Shown: positions 1 to 9,175 of the stretch, in pieces | Layout: each line of letters starts with the position of its first letter | How positions within the stretch are numbered: position 1 is the first letter of the stretch | Assembly: GCF_013248975.1 (NCBI RefSeq) | Contig: NZ_JABRWH010000001.1 | Coordinates: 5,166,001-5,230,000 of the forward strand | From: Neobacillus endophyticus | GTDB taxonomy: Bacteria > Bacillota > Bacilli > Bacillales > Cytobacillaceae | Length of the DNA: 64,000 bases | Direction: 5' to 3' | The notes under the pieces: model-generated | Seen by the model: the letters and a program-made list of their open reading frames with translations, nothing else | What the model was told of the DNA's origin: nothing | Database searches by the model: none | Made by a program: the position numbers and the translations under genes

Positions 1-498
1 GACTTTTGTGCGTTTAGTGTCGCCATTTGCTTCATGATAAGCGCGGATCAGCATTAATCCTGTCCACTCCCCATGGGCACCTGCAGCAGATTGAAGTGTC
101 ACTTCATCCATACCGGTGATTTCCTTTAAATGCTGCTGAAGATCATACATTAGCTCCAGTGCCCCCTGTACAGAGCTCTCATCCTGGAGTGGATGCACAT
201 GAGCAAAGCCATTAAAGCGGGCAACATTTTCGTTAATTTTCGGATTGTATTTCATTGTGCATGAACCGAGTGGATAGAATCCGGAATCCAATCCATGGTT
301 TCTTTTCGAAAGAGCTGTATAATGACGCATAATATCGAGCTCAGAAACTTCCGGAAGCATAGGCTCCTCTTCCCGTATATAACCTTCTGGAAGAAGGCCG
401 CTTATATCCAGTTCCGGAATATCTATTTCCGGAAGACTGTATCCGATTCGGCCAGGTGTGCTAAGTTCAAAAATGAGCTTCTGGTCTTGATTAAGCAT
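1..498 (-). CDS. gcvPB: Glycine dehydrogenase (decarboxylating) subunit 2, N-terminal part
   Basis: This is the PLP-binding half of the glycine cleavage P-protein, which decarboxylates glycine and loads the aminomethyl group onto GcvH. Only the first 166 codons are in the window; the gene runs off the left edge. The N-terminus ([17 protein letters not shown]) and the later '[16 protein letters not shown]' and '[10 protein letters not shown]' segments are typical of subunit 2 of the split P-protein. The PLP lysine would lie outside the window. Its ATG overlaps the gcvPA stop by 8 bases, so the two subunits are probably translationally coupled. It is the last of the three gcv genes seen here. 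Confidence 0.95.
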   Translation of the reverse strand, partial: MLNQDQKLIFELSTPGRIGYSLPEIDIPELDISGLLPEGYIREEEPMLPEVSELDIMRHYTALSKRNHGLDSGFYPLGSCTMKYNPKINENVARFNGFAHVHPLQDESSVQGALELMYDLQQHLKEITGMDEVTLQSAAGAHGEWTGLMLIRAYHEANGDTKRTKV

Positions 499-1837
499 GC
501 AAATCCCCCAATTCTTTCACTAATATATCAATTTCTTCCTTCGTTCTCTGCTCGGTAACAGCAATCAGCATATGATTTGCCAACTCAGGATAATCACGGC
601 CCAAATCATAACCGCCAATAATTCCTTTTTGCATCAGGTTCTGATTCAGCTCTTTAACTGGTTTATTAAATTGAACAACAAATTCATTAAAGGAATAACC
701 GTCAAAAACGATTGTAAATCCAGCCTCTTTAAATGCCATTTTTGCATAGTGGGCTTTTTGCAAATTGGCAGCTGCCATTTCTTTGACACCCTTTTTGCCA
801 ATAGCAGTCATAGCAACAGAAGCAGCAAGAGCATTTAACGCCTGATTTGAACAAATATTGGATGTCGCTTTGTCCCTTCGAATATGCTGCTCACGAGCCT
901 GAAGTGTCAAAACAAATCCGCGTCTCCCCTTGTCATCTGTTGTTTGGCCAACCAAACGTCCAGGAACCTTGCGCATTAGCTTATTGTTTACTGCAAAGTA
1001 CCCGCAATGAGGCCCGCCAAAAGCAGTTGGGATTCCAAAAGGCTGAGCATCACCAACAACAATATCAGCGGCAAATTTTTCAGGAGGGGTTAAAACACCA
1101 AGCGCCATTGGATTGCTGGAAACAACAAACATCGCTTTGCTGCCATGGATAATTTCTTCCAGCTCTTTTAACGGTTCAATACGACCGAAAAAGTTTGGAT
1201 ATTGAACGATGACAGCTGCAGTATCATCACCTGCCAATTTCTTCAATGCTTCAATATCAGTTATACCGTTAATCACTGGTGCTTCCACTACCTGTAAATA
1301 TTGGCCTTTAGCATAGGTTTTTAAAACTTCTCGATATTCCGGATGTACCGCATTTGAAACAATAATGGTTTTTCGTTTTGTATGGCCCGCGCTTAACATT
1401 GCTGCCTCAGCTAAAGAGGTACCGCCATCATACATGGAGGAGTTAGCCACATCCATTCCTGTTAATTCACAAATCATGGTTTGAAATTCAAAAATTGCCT
1501 GAAGCTCACCTTGAGATATTTCCGGCTGATATGGTGTATATGCAGTATAGAATTCCGACCTTGAGATGACATGATCAACAATTATTGGCATATAGTGGTC
1601 GTATACACCTGCACCGAGGAAGGAAACATTCTCTTTCAAGTCAGCGTTTCTTCTTGAGAGCTTATATAACTCTTTCATCAATGCCGTTTCAGACTTGGCA
1701 GCTTTAAGCTTTAATTCTCCTTTAAATCTCACTTTCTCTGGGATATCGCTGAATAGCTCATAGACGCTTGAAACACCTATCGTCTCAAGCATCACCTTCT
1801 TATCCTGTTCAGTCATTGGTAAATAGCGGTGTTTCAT
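491..1837 (-). CDS. gcvPA: Glycine dehydrogenase (decarboxylating) subunit 1
   Basis: This is the first half of the split P-protein of the glycine cleavage system; it pairs with GcvPB in the cytoplasm. The protein is 448 residues, normal for the family. It begins [12 protein letters not shown] and carries the fold type I aminotransferase segments '[10 protein letters not shown]', '[14 protein letters not shown]' and 'GGPHCGYFA'. The PLP-binding lysine is supplied by GcvPB, which is why none is visible in the usual place. It lies 20 bases after gcvT and overlaps gcvPB by 8 bases, so the genes form one riboswitch-controlled operon. Confidence 0.97.
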   Translation of the reverse strand: MKHRYLPMTEQDKKVMLETIGVSSVYELFSDIPEKVRFKGELKLKAAKSETALMKELYKLSRRNADLKENVSFLGAGVYDHYMPIIVDHVISRSEFYTAYTPYQPEISQGELQAIFEFQTMICELTGMDVANSSMYDGGTSLAEAAMLSAGHTKRKTIIVSNAVHPEYREVLKTYAKGQYLQVVEAPVINGITDIEALKKLAGDDTAAVIVQYPNFFGRIEPLKELEEIIHGSKAMFVVSSNPMALGVLTPPEKFAADIVVGDAQPFGIPTAFGGPHCGYFAVNNKLMRKVPGRLVGQTTDDKGRRGFVLTLQAREQHIRRDKATSNICSNQALNALAASVAMTAIGKKGVKEMAAANLQKAHYAKMAFKEAGFTIVFDGYSFNEFVVQFNKPVKELNQNLMQKGIIGGYDLGRDYPELANHMLIAVTEQRTKEEIDILVKELGDLHA

Positions 1838-1857
1838 AAAACTGACTCCCTTCGAGT

Positions 1858-2958
1858 TTATTTTCCTCTTTTATAAAAAGGTGTTGGAATGACTACAGCT
1901 TTTAAACGTTTACCACGAATTTCTACTTCCACTTCTGTTTCAAGTTTGGCAAATTCAGTAGCAATCAGGGCAAGCCCAATGTTTTTCTTTAAGGTCGGGG
2001 ATTGTGTTCCTGTTGTGACCTCGCCGATCAGCTTTTCACCTTTATATACTCGGTATCCGTGACGTGGAATTCCGCGGTCGACCATTTCAATTCCGACAAT
2101 CTTTCTTGGCAATCCAGATTCCCATTGGGCAGCCAACGCTGATTTTCCTAGAAAATCTGATTCTTTATTTAACTTAACAGCAAATCCTATTCCCGCTTCG
2201 AGCGGAGATATTTCCGGAGATAATTCCTGACCGTAAAGAGCCAGGTTGGCTTCAAATCGAAGGGTATCCCGTGCACCCAATCCACACGGCAGCACTCCTT
2301 CCTCTTTTCCCGCATCCAGGATCGCTTTCCAAAGTGCTGAAGCATCGGCTGAATCACAATAAATTTCAAATCCGTCTTCTCCGGTATAGCCTGTTCTTGA
2401 AACTAATGCTTTTTTGTCATTTATGCTGATTTCTTGCTGAAATTTAAAAAAGCCAATAACACTTAAATCACTAACAGTAAGCTTTTGCAATACCTTTTCA
2501 GCTAAAGGACCTTGCAGTGCTAACTGTGCAGTTTGTTCTGATAAATTAACTAAATGGACATCGCCTTCTACATGAACTTCGAGCCAGTTGTAATCCTTTT
2601 CAATATTGGACGCGTTAATGACGAGCAAATAATGATGTTCTGCAATTTTATAGACAAGTAAATCATCAACAGTACCGCCGTTTTCATAACACATGGCCGT
2701 ATACTGGGCACCGCCGTCTTTAATTTTTGAAATGTCGTTAGTTAACATTTTTTGCAAATACTTCAAACTGTCAGCACCTTGTACTTCGATTTCCCCCATA
2801 TGAGAAACATCAAATAAACCAGCTCTAGTACGAACTGCCTCATGCTCTTCCTTAATGCTCGAAAATTGGACAGGCAATTCCCAGCCGCCAAAATCAATGG
2901 TTTTCCCGCCATATTCTTTATATAGGTCAAATAGCGGAGTTCGTTTCAGATTTGTCAT
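1858..2958 (-). CDS. gcvT: Aminomethyltransferase (T-protein)
   Basis: T-protein takes the methylamine unit from lipoyl-GcvH and transfers the carbon to tetrahydrofolate, releasing ammonia. The 366-residue length is typical. The N-terminus ([26 protein letters not shown]), the '[10 protein letters not shown]' segment, the '[14 protein letters not shown]' stretch and '[12 protein letters not shown]' are hallmark GcvT motifs. It is the first gene of the gcvT-gcvPA-gcvPB operon and sits directly behind the glycine riboswitch, so glycine should induce it. The lipoyl carrier gene gcvH is not in the window. Confidence 0.97.
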   Translation of the reverse strand: MTNLKRTPLFDLYKEYGGKTIDFGGWELPVQFSSIKEEHEAVRTRAGLFDVSHMGEIEVQGADSLKYLQKMLTNDISKIKDGGAQYTAMCYENGGTVDDLLVYKIAEHHYLLVINASNIEKDYNWLEVHVEGDVHLVNLSEQTAQLALQGPLAEKVLQKLTVSDLSVIGFFKFQQEISINDKKALVSRTGYTGEDGFEIYCDSADASALWKAILDAGKEEGVLPCGLGARDTLRFEANLALYGQELSPEISPLEAGIGFAVKLNKESDFLGKSALAAQWESGLPRKIVGIEMVDRGIPRHGYRVYKGEKLIGEVTTGTQSPTLKKNIGLALIATEFAKLETEVEVEIRGKRLKAVVIPTPFYKRGK

Positions 2959-3052
2959 TATAAATCCCCCTTCATTCCTTTTACATGTTCATTATTTGTA
3001 AAATAATTAATTTTACAGAAGTAATCTTTAAACACAACCAGGAATAATCAAT

Positions 3053-3256
3053 AAAAAAGGACAGAAACCTCCCTTAAAATTTAAGGAAGGTCCCTGTCCT
3101 TGCACCTGAAAGTTTAACCTGTTACCGGCTTTCCCCTTTGGTGGCTGCCCATTTAAGCAGCACTCTCCAGAGCTGCGTCAAACAAGAGTTCTTTTGCCTG
3201 AGAGATTCACATTTCTGTTTGCTCCTTCGGCGCTACAAAGTAGTCTCTCCCCTTGT
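3053..3256 (-). promoter_or_regulatory. Tandem glycine riboswitch with expression platform
   Basis: Read on the minus strand, the leader starts near the conserved GGGGAGAGA at about 3252-3243. It holds two aptamer-like halves: the CTCTCAGGCAAAAG-type segment near 3200 and GGAGAG followed by CACCAAAGGGG near 3170-3130. It ends in a long hairpin (about 3058-3100) followed by a U-run. This is the layout of the glycine-binding tandem riboswitch that controls gcvT operons in Bacillus. Glycine binding is expected to prevent termination and turn on gcvT-gcvPA-gcvPB. A TATAAT-like -10 lies upstream at about 3302-3297. Confidence 0.93.
3058..3101 (-). terminator. Intrinsic terminator of the glycine riboswitch
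   Basis: On the minus strand AGGACAG...CTGTCCT closes a long stem (with an inner CCTTCCTTAAA/TTTAAGGGAGG) followed by TTTTTT. It lies between the aptamers and gcvT, so it is the regulated terminator of the leader. Confidence 0.85.
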
Positions 3257-3427
3257 CATCATCCGCATTTATAATATTTTCCATTTTGGTGATACTAATT
3301 ATACTTTAAAAATATATTACCTAATTTAAATATTTAAAACATTCAAAGCTATTATCATCCTACCATTAAGACGATGCATTGAGCAATCCTTTTTTATAAA
3401 ACAGACTGATTAAAGGAGATGAACATA

Positions 3428-5116
3428 TTGACGGTTGAAATCAGTTTAGATTCCTCTTGGCAGGGAGATTTTTTACATAGAGTGGACCAGGATGGACCTT
3501 GGGGCAATTGGGAATTGTCCAAGCTTGCCATTGAGGTGGAAAAGCATCTGGTCGTTCCCGAATTTGAAGGACTGCAGGCGCCAAAGCATCTGCCAAATTT
3601 AACTCCTCTCCCCCATCAACTTGAAACCGCAAGGCAAGTCATTGAAAACATGAACGGGAAAGCCATTCTTGCTGATGAAGTAGGCCTTGGGAAAACGATT
3701 GAAGCGGGACTAATTTTAAAAGAATATATGATTCGCGGTTTAGTGAAAAAAGTTCTTATTCTAGTACCTGCATCTTTAGTCACACAATGGTCAATGGAGC
3801 TAAACAGCAAATTCTATATTCCCGCCATAAGCCAAAAGAAAAGCTACGTCTGGGAGCAATGTGATGTTGTGGTATCTTCTATTGATACCGCCAAGAGAAA
3901 TCCGCATAGGGACATTATTTTCCAGCAGAATTATGACCTGATTATCATTGACGAAGCGCATAAATTAAAAAATAACAAAACCAAAAACTACGAATTTGTC
4001 CAAAATCTGAAAAAGAAATTTTGTCTTTTGCTAACAGCAACACCTATTCAAAACCGGGTCGAAGAAATTTTCAATCTCGTTTCCTTGTTAAAGCCCGGAC
4101 ATTTGGGAAGTGAATCGGCCTTTTATGAAAAATACAAAAGGGATTCTCGTTCCTTAAACGACAATGAACATTTAAAAGAATTAGTTAACAAGGTAATGAT
4201 ACGCAATCGTCGTGCGGACACCGGGATTGAATGGACCAAACGTCATGTGGAGACAATTCCCATTGAATTTACTCCTTCTGAAAAAGAACTGTACGAGGCA
4301 ATATACGACTTAAAAAATGAAGGAGATTGGGTCCAAGCCTCCAGTTTTTCTGTCATGACATTGCAACGTGAAGCCTGCAGCAGCAGGGAAGCTGTTTTTT
4401 ATACATTAAAAAACATGCTGCAAAAAAAAGAAAACCCTTCTCCTGCTTTCGAAAATCAAATACAGGAACTAATCAAAAAAGTGGAAGGCGTTCAAACCAA
4501 TTCAAAAGCGAAAAAGGCGCTTGAGTTAATTCAACGCATCAATGACAAAGTCATTATTTTTACAGAATATCGGGCAACTCAACTATATCTCCAGTGGTTT
4601 TTAAAACAACATGGCATTACTTCTGTCCCATTCCGGGGCGGTTTTAAGCGCGGCAAAAAAGATTGGATGCGGGAGTTGTTCCAAAAGCATGCTCAAGTTC
4701 TGATCGCAACAGAAGCAGGCGGTGAGGGTATCAATCTGCAATTTTGCCATCATATTATTAATTTTGATTTGCCATGGAATCCAATGAGACTGGAGCAGCG
4801 AATTGGAAGGATTCATCGTTTAGGACAAGAGCAAGATGTAAGAATTTATAATTTCGCGATAAAAAATACTGTAGAGGAACATATTCTGAAGCTCTTATAT
4901 GAAAAAATTGATTTATTCGAAAAGGTTATTGGCGAGCTTGATGATATTTTAACAAAACTGGAAATCGGCAACATTGAGGACCATTTAACAGATATCTTTG
5001 GAGCTTCTTGTTCTGAGGGAGAAATGCGAATTAAAATGGAAAATTTATCATCAATGATTGAGTTTGCACAAAATATGAAGAAAGGTGATTCACATGCAGC
5101 AGCAGGAAATCCATAA
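3428..5116 (+). CDS. yqhH: SNF2-family DEAD/DEAH helicase (YqhH)
   Basis: This is a Swi2/Snf2-type ATP-dependent DNA translocase of 562 residues with two RecA-like domains. The Walker A segment LADEVGLGKT is at about residue 83-91. The DEAH box (IIDEAHK) is near 175-178, followed by LLTATPIQN. The C-terminal motif V/VI region is GGEGINLQ...LPWNPMRLEQRIGRIHRLGQ. I chose TTG 3428 because AAAGGAG at 3412-3418 stands 9 bases before it; the nearby ATG at 3419 overlaps that ribosome site. The gene is divergent from gcvT and overlaps yqhG. The biological role of YqhH is not established; the DNA-translocase activity is inferred from family motifs. Confidence 0.93.
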   Translation: MTVEISLDSSWQGDFLHRVDQDGPWGNWELSKLAIEVEKHLVVPEFEGLQAPKHLPNLTPLPHQLETARQVIENMNGKAILADEVGLGKTIEAGLILKEYMIRGLVKKVLILVPASLVTQWSMELNSKFYIPAISQKKSYVWEQCDVVVSSIDTAKRNPHRDIIFQQNYDLIIIDEAHKLKNNKTKNYEFVQNLKKKFCLLLTATPIQNRVEEIFNLVSLLKPGHLGSESAFYEKYKRDSRSLNDNEHLKELVNKVMIRNRRADTGIEWTKRHVETIPIEFTPSEKELYEAIYDLKNEGDWVQASSFSVMTLQREACSSREAVFYTLKNMLQKKENPSPAFENQIQELIKKVEGVQTNSKAKKALELIQRINDKVIIFTEYRATQLYLQWFLKQHGITSVPFRGGFKRGKKDWMRELFQKHAQVLIATEAGGEGINLQFCHHIINFDLPWNPMRLEQRIGRIHRLGQEQDVRIYNFAIKNTVEEHILKLLYEKIDLFEKVIGELDDILTKLEIGNIEDHLTDIFGASCSEGEMRIKMENLSSMIEFAQNMKKGDSHAAAGNP

Positions 5117-5882
5117 CTTTCTTTTAAAATATTTTCAAGCCAATGAATGCCCGATCCTTGAAAATCACCCAGGGTATATAACTGTACAATTAACTATTGA
5201 ACTTGATAAGGAATTAATGAATCGGCCATTTTACTGGCATTATTTAGAAAAAACAGGCGGCTGCCCCAATCCCATGAAATTGACCTTGATTACCAACCAA
5301 AAAGCAGCACCTGAAAATATTAAAGGAGAAACCGTTCATTTCGGCTCGCCAAGGCTTCATCAAATTTTCACCTCTACGAAGAATTTGTCGAGATACATCC
5401 GTCTTTATGAAAATCATCGTAATGGTGCAAAGCAAACGTCCTTATTCCCATGGCTGTGTATGAATGTAAAAATTTCGTATCAGTGCGATCGTAAGCGCGA
5501 TATCTTTAAATCCATCGGGCTGCAGCTTATTAATGGACGAATGGTTGAAAACTTTCACGATCGTCTTTTAGAGGTGGCACTAACACCCAAAATTCCCGAT
5601 TATTCTTTTACCCTATCACCTCTGGTTAAACCCAAAAGCGGCATGCTGAGAATTGAAAACTATTTGAAATCAGTTATAGATCAAGAGGATCATTCATGGG
5701 CTGATGAAGCCAGAAACCGCTGGGAAAAGGACCTGCGCCTTTTAGATCATTTTTATGAAGACATCGAGGAAAATGAGAGCTATGAAATAGAAAAAAAAGC
5801 TTTGCAGGAGCAATATGAACCAAATATTACGATCTCATTTGTTAATGGAGGCCTCTTCTATTTAACCGAAAAAGCAATTTAA
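5094..5882 (+). CDS. yqhG: YqhG family protein of unknown function
   Basis: This 262-residue cytoplasmic protein matches what I recall of Bacillus YqhG, which begins MQQQEIHNFL and lies next to the YqhH helicase. I see no signal peptide, membrane helix or catalytic motif. ATG 5094 is preferred over the upstream GTG at 5085 because AAAGGTGA at 5081-5088 is well spaced from it. The start lies 23 bases inside the end of yqhH, so the two are probably translated from one message and may act together. No function is claimed. Confidence 0.9.
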   Translation: MQQQEIHNFLLKYFQANECPILENHPGYITVQLTIELDKELMNRPFYWHYLEKTGGCPNPMKLTLITNQKAAPENIKGETVHFGSPRLHQIFTSTKNLSRYIRLYENHRNGAKQTSLFPWLCMNVKISYQCDRKRDIFKSIGLQLINGRMVENFHDRLLEVALTPKIPDYSFTLSPLVKPKSGMLRIENYLKSVIDQEDHSWADEARNRWEKDLRLLDHFYEDIEENESYEIEKKALQEQYEPNITISFVNGGLFYLTEKAI

Positions 5883-5886
5883 TCAC

Positions 5887-5930
5887 CTTTAAATGAAAAA
5901 CCCCCAAGTTATCATTTTAACTTGGGGGCA
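5887..5930 (-). terminator. Intrinsic terminator of the comG-yqzE operon
   Basis: The inverted repeat CCCCCAAGTTA...TAACTTGGGGG is at 5901-5927. On the minus strand the stem is followed by TTTTTCATTT, fitting termination just after yqzE. The plus-strand side has no clear U-run. Confidence 0.85.
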
Positions 5931-5933
5931 CGT

Positions 5934-6155
5934 TTATTTCCAGAAACCGCCTTTTATCATTCGTCTTCCATCGTGATTTCTTCTTCTTTTCACCTCGGAA
6001 TAAAAGACATAAGGGAGAATTCCAAACCAGCGGAACCAAAATGCAGCTTTTGCTTCTTTTCTTTCCTGTCTAATCCGTTTACGCTCCTCTTTTGGCTGAT
6101 CTGCATATTTAACAATAGTTTGTGTCATATATTTAACATAATCATTTGTTTTCAT
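5934..6155 (-). CDS. yqzE: YqzE family protein
   Basis: This is a small protein of 73 residues. It begins MKTNDYVKYMTQ and has a highly charged, lysine/arginine-rich middle (PKEERKRIRQERKEAK) and an aromatic FWFRWFGILPYVFY segment that may touch the membrane. This is the YqzE family, which sits just after comGG in Bacillus. ATG 6155 was chosen because GCAGGTG precedes it at good spacing. Its position before the operon terminator suggests co-transcription with comG. Its role in competence, if any, is unknown. Confidence 0.85.
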   Translation of the reverse strand: MKTNDYVKYMTQTIVKYADQPKEERKRIRQERKEAKAAFWFRWFGILPYVFYSEVKRRRNHDGRRMIKGGFWK

Positions 6156-6220
6156 TGGACACACCTGCCTTTTTATACCTTACAAGTATGCCCGGAAGAG
6201 ATATTTTTCAAACACTTTTT

Positions 6221-6598
6221 TTAATCTGACCATTTTACGATTCTTTTAGTCCTCGAATCAAAATAACCCTTGCCAACAACCGTTTCACCTGTATCTAAAT
6301 GCAGTGTGAATGCAACCTTTTCTAAAAAACCTACTGGTGGGTCCGTTTGAAAATCCATCTTCCCTTTTTGAAAATTAATGGATCCAATTCCAGGTAATCT
6401 GCCGCTTGTTTGATAGATCATCTCTAATTTTTTAACAGAAGAAAGTAAATAATACTCTTGTTGAAGGATGATCGACGTTTCATGAACTTGCTTTCTTTCT
6501 GTCAATAATCGCTCAACTTGCAGAGAAAAAAATAGAAAAAAAACGATTAGTAAGCATAGGACAAGTGGATATGTAAATCCCTTCTCATGTTTTTTCAT
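6221..6598 (-). CDS. comGG: Competence minor pseudopilin ComGG
   Basis: This 125-residue protein has a short charged N-terminus (MKKHEKGFTYP) followed by a hydrophobic helix of about 22 residues (LVLCLLIVFFLFFSL). That is the prepilin-like architecture of ComGG. It is the seventh and last comG gene, overlapping comGF by the ATGA type of 4-base overlap. ComGG is needed in B. subtilis for assembly of the competence pseudopilus that pulls DNA through the wall. The sequence after the helix is poorly conserved in the family, so the call rests on order and topology. Confidence 0.88.
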   Translation of the reverse strand: MKKHEKGFTYPLVLCLLIVFFLFFSLQVERLLTERKQVHETSIILQQEYYLLSSVKKLEMIYQTSGRLPGIGSINFQKGKMDFQTDPPVGFLEKVAFTLHLDTGETVVGKGYFDSRTKRIVKWSD

Positions 6599-7074
6599 TT
6601 TTCAACATTCCAATCAATAAATGAATGAGCACTTACTGAGTATTCTTTTCCCCACTGATCCTTTACAGTGAGTTTCACACCATTATTTAAAATGGAAAAG
6701 GTATATTGTGAAACATTCTGAAGCACGATTTCATGTCCAAGGGAATTTACCTGTCTTCTGAGAGTATTCCCATACCGATCATATTGAACAGTTTCACTAT
6801 CTTTCGTTACAATCAATTGACCTGAGTTAATATCTGCTCTTATGGACTGGCGGATTTCTTTTTTTAATTGGCTGCAAAAGACTGACCACTCCATCCCTTG
6901 TAATTTTGCATCATCACTTTTTCCATTATGTAAGACAATATGAAAAACAGGTGCCATAAAAAAAATGATCATTATAAAAATAGAAAGTGCAAATAATGAC
7001 TCAATCAGTGTAAAAGCCTTATCATTCAGATGCAGTACAAATATCCGTTTTTGCCAGTTTAGAATTTTGTTCAA
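6595..7074 (-). CDS. comGF: Competence minor pseudopilin ComGF
   Basis: A type IV-pilin-like segment (KAFTLIESLFALSIFIMIIFF) is followed by a soluble domain; this fits ComGF, a minor pseudopilin of the DNA-uptake machine. The frame opens at a TTG at 7074, about 50 bases inside comGE, and I see no good ribosome site there. The true start may be an internal codon nearer the pilin motif, so the N-terminus is uncertain. The full frame gives 159 residues. It overlaps comGE upstream and comGG downstream, consistent with tight translational coupling. Confidence 0.87.
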   Translation of the reverse strand: MNKILNWQKRIFVLHLNDKAFTLIESLFALSIFIMIIFFMAPVFHIVLHNGKSDDAKLQGMEWSVFCSQLKKEIRQSIRADINSGQLIVTKDSETVQYDRYGNTLRRQVNSLGHEIVLQNVSQYTFSILNNGVKLTVKDQWGKEYSVSAHSFIDWNVEK

Positions 7075-7360
7075 AGCTCACACAGACCTCCTTTTGCCCA
7101 GCTATTTTAGAGTCCCGCCAATATATACGATAAATCACGCCATTTTCTAAAAAAGTGTATTCAGATAATTTTTGGCCACCCATAAGGTTTGCTTCTAATT
7201 CTTCATACATTAGTTCATGAGCTTTTTTTTCGATTTCAAATTTCCTGTATTGCTCGTTTAAATCAATGTATATGGGGATAAAGAATAAACAGATCATGAA
7301 TAAGGCAGACAGTGACAGAAGCAGTTCAAGCAGAAAAAATCCATTATGATTCTGCAACAT
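7022..7360 (-). CDS. comGE: Competence minor pseudopilin ComGE
   Basis: This protein of 112 residues has a pilin-like N-terminus (NGFFLLELLLSLSALFMICLFF) and a charged soluble domain. ATG 7360 follows AAGGGAAGG at proper spacing and is preferred to the upstream TTG at 7378. It overlaps the end of comGD by 17 bases. ComGE is a minor pseudopilin required for the competence pseudopilus. The glutamate five residues into the hydrophobic segment is preserved. Confidence 0.87.
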   Translation of the reverse strand: MLQNHNGFFLLELLLSLSALFMICLFFIPIYIDLNEQYRKFEIEKKAHELMYEELEANLMGGQKLSEYTFLENGVIYRIYWRDSKIAGQKEVCVSFEQNSKLAKTDICTASE

Positions 7361-7784
7361 AAAACCTTCCCTTTCCAATCAAAAAGGTCATTCGGTAAGT
7401 TTTATTTTTCGACTGAATAATGATGGAACCAAACTTGTTTATATTTCCATCCGGCAAAAATTTGAAATATAGCGGCAGAGAGCCCTCAGTTAGATATAAA
7501 TCATGCGAATAATTCCTCTCCATAATGGGCGGGGAAAAAGTATTTAAATACATGTAATACTTATATTCACTAGGAATAATGGTTACCGAAACTTCATGCT
7601 GATGAGAAATAGCATATTCTTGTGCATAATAAAGGTCGGCTTTAAATTGAGTGAAAAAATCAGTCTTATTAATTAACGTCTGCTGCGGTTTTAAGGAAAA
7701 GACAGTGACAGTGGTAAGAATCAAAAATATAGAAAAGACTACTAATGACTCTGTTAATGTAAAACCTTTTTGATCGTTAATCAT
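7344..7784 (-). CDS. comGD: Competence pseudopilin ComGD
   Basis: A type IV-pilin-like protein of 146 residues. The N-terminus KGFTLTESLVVFSIFLILTTV has the prepilin peptidase signature G/FTLxE. It would be processed by the prepilin peptidase ComC and join the pseudopilus. The rest is a beta-rich C-terminal domain with no recognisable enzyme motif. Its ATG overlaps the comGC stop by 4 bases. Confidence 0.92.
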   Translation of the reverse strand: MINDQKGFTLTESLVVFSIFLILTTVTVFSLKPQQTLINKTDFFTQFKADLYYAQEYAISHQHEVSVTIIPSEYKYYMYLNTFSPPIMERNYSHDLYLTEGSLPLYFKFLPDGNINKFGSIIIQSKNKTYRMTFLIGKGRFYVAES

Positions 7785-8104
7785 TCATTTGCTACCGCTG
7801 TGACTGTTCCATCTGCATCAATTTTAATTGCTTCTCCATTTGGACAGCCCTTTGAATCCTTCATAATATAACCAGCCGTTTTTAAATCATCAATTGTCGG
7901 GATCTTATTTACATCCATTTCATACGCTTGTACTTGGGCTTGTACCATTTTCACATAGGCCTCGCAGCCTTTGTTATTAATATTGGTATTATGTCTTGTA
8001 ACATTAGGAATTGTAATAATTAACAAGACAGAAATGATTAACATAACAATCATCATTTCAATCAAGGTAAATCCTCTTTCGTTATTAAAATGTTTGTTAT
8101 TCAT
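7781..8104 (-). CDS. comGC: Major competence pseudopilin ComGC
   Basis: ComGC is the main subunit of the competence pseudopilus on the outer face of the membrane. The 107-residue protein has the consensus signature RGFTLIEMMIVMLIISVLLI at about residues 11-30, with the +5 glutamate. Two cysteines in the soluble domain (GCEAY and GCPNGE) match the intramolecular disulfide known in B. subtilis ComGC. ATG 8104 has the strong TGGAGGT site upstream, so the longer frame starting at 8119 is not used. It is 18 bases after comGB. Confidence 0.96.
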   Translation of the reverse strand: MNNKHFNNERGFTLIEMMIVMLIISVLLIITIPNVTRHNTNINNKGCEAYVKMVQAQVQAYEMDVNKIPTIDDLKTAGYIMKDSKGCPNGEAIKIDADGTVTAVANE

Positions 8105-8122
8105 TTTATATACCTCCATTGT

Positions 8123-9175
8123 TCAAATTCCATCCAGAAGGTGAAACATCGGCAATAGAATGGCTAGATACATCGAAACAATCAAGAAACCAATAAACAG
8201 GTAGAACAAGGGCTGAATTGTTTTAAAGATTTTATCCATGAGTTCTTCCAAATTCTTGACACATCGCCTGCTAAAGAATAATAGCTCCTGCTCCAATCTT
8301 CCGTTTTCTTGGCCATGCTTTACCACCATTGCAAACTCAGCTTCGAAAAACGAAAAAGAACCAAGAATCCATTCTAATTTCTCCCCAGAAATAAGTTTTA
8401 ATTTAATTTCTTTACCCAGTTGACTATAAAAAAGCTGTCGGTGGTTTTGCTCAAATAGCAGTAATGCCTCGGAGATCGATATGCCCCCTGACAATAGAAA
8501 GCTTAGTTGAATAGAAAAATAGTGGTTAAACATTAATTTGAGGATTCTTCCTACAAGGGGTATGCGCACCAGCAAGGTACGCTGTTTTAGAATGGGGAGC
8601 TTTCGGAACTGAAAAAAATAGTATATCGCCGCCAGACTGGCTGATACAAGCAGTGCTCCCCATACAGCAGGAAAATAATGATCAAGGGTATAAATCACTT
8701 TCGAAAAAAAATTTTCTTCCAGACCAAGTGAGTGAAATAACTGTGTAAATCTTGGAAGCAAAGTATGTTCGACAAAGACAAACAAAAAGCCTGTAATAAA
8801 TAAAAGTATTACTGGATATTGAAGCAGTTTCAATAATTTCTGCATATCGTGACTCTTTAATAATGTCAGGCTGCTCCCTTCAAGCAGTGCTTCTGTAAAA
8901 TTTCCATGTTGTTCAGCAAAATAAACATACCCTATTAATTCTTTATCAAACCCGAGACTTTCAAGAACAGCATGAAAGGATTCTCCTTTTTTCATTTCAG
9001 TCAAGCAATTATCTAATTCCTTTTTTCGAAATACCGGCAAATGCAAGGAAATCGAGGTAATCGCATCGGCAATTGGATACCCTCTTGATAATAGCTCGCC
9101 AATTTGCCTCAAAAGATTAGCCTGCTCTTTGAGTGACCACTTATTCTTCTTCATAATTGTATACCAGCCTGTCAT
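8123..9175 (-). CDS. comGB: Competence membrane platform protein ComGB
   Basis: This is a GspF/PilC-type polytopic inner-membrane platform for pseudopilus assembly, of 350 residues if started at ATG 9175 or 343 at ATG 9154. Both starts are plausible. Two repeated GspF domains are visible: LLRQIGELLSRGYPIADAI near the N-terminus and IQLSFLLSGGISISEALLLF in the second half. Hydrophobic helices follow each, the last being LFYLFIGFLIVSMYLAILLPMF. It overlaps comGA and precedes comGC. Confidence 0.94.
   Translation of the reverse strand: MTGWYTIMKKNKWSLKEQANLLRQIGELLSRGYPIADAITSISLHLPVFRKKELDNCLTEMKKGESFHAVLESLGFDKELIGYVYFAEQHGNFTEALLEGSSLTLLKSHDMQKLLKLLQYPVILLFITGFLFVFVEHTLLPRFTQLFHSLGLEENFFSKVIYTLDHYFPAVWGALLVSASLAAIYYFFQFRKLPILKQRTLLVRIPLVGRILKLMFNHYFSIQLSFLLSGGISISEALLLFEQNHRQLFYSQLGKEIKLKLISGEKLEWILGSFSFFEAEFAMVVKHGQENGRLEQELLFFSRRCVKNLEELMDKIFKTIQPLFYLFIGFLIVSMYLAILLPMFHLLDGI

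Noticed and set aside
295..558. An 87-codon plus-strand frame opposite gcvPB/gcvPA
   Set aside because: It lies entirely inside known genes on the other strand and has no ribosome site.
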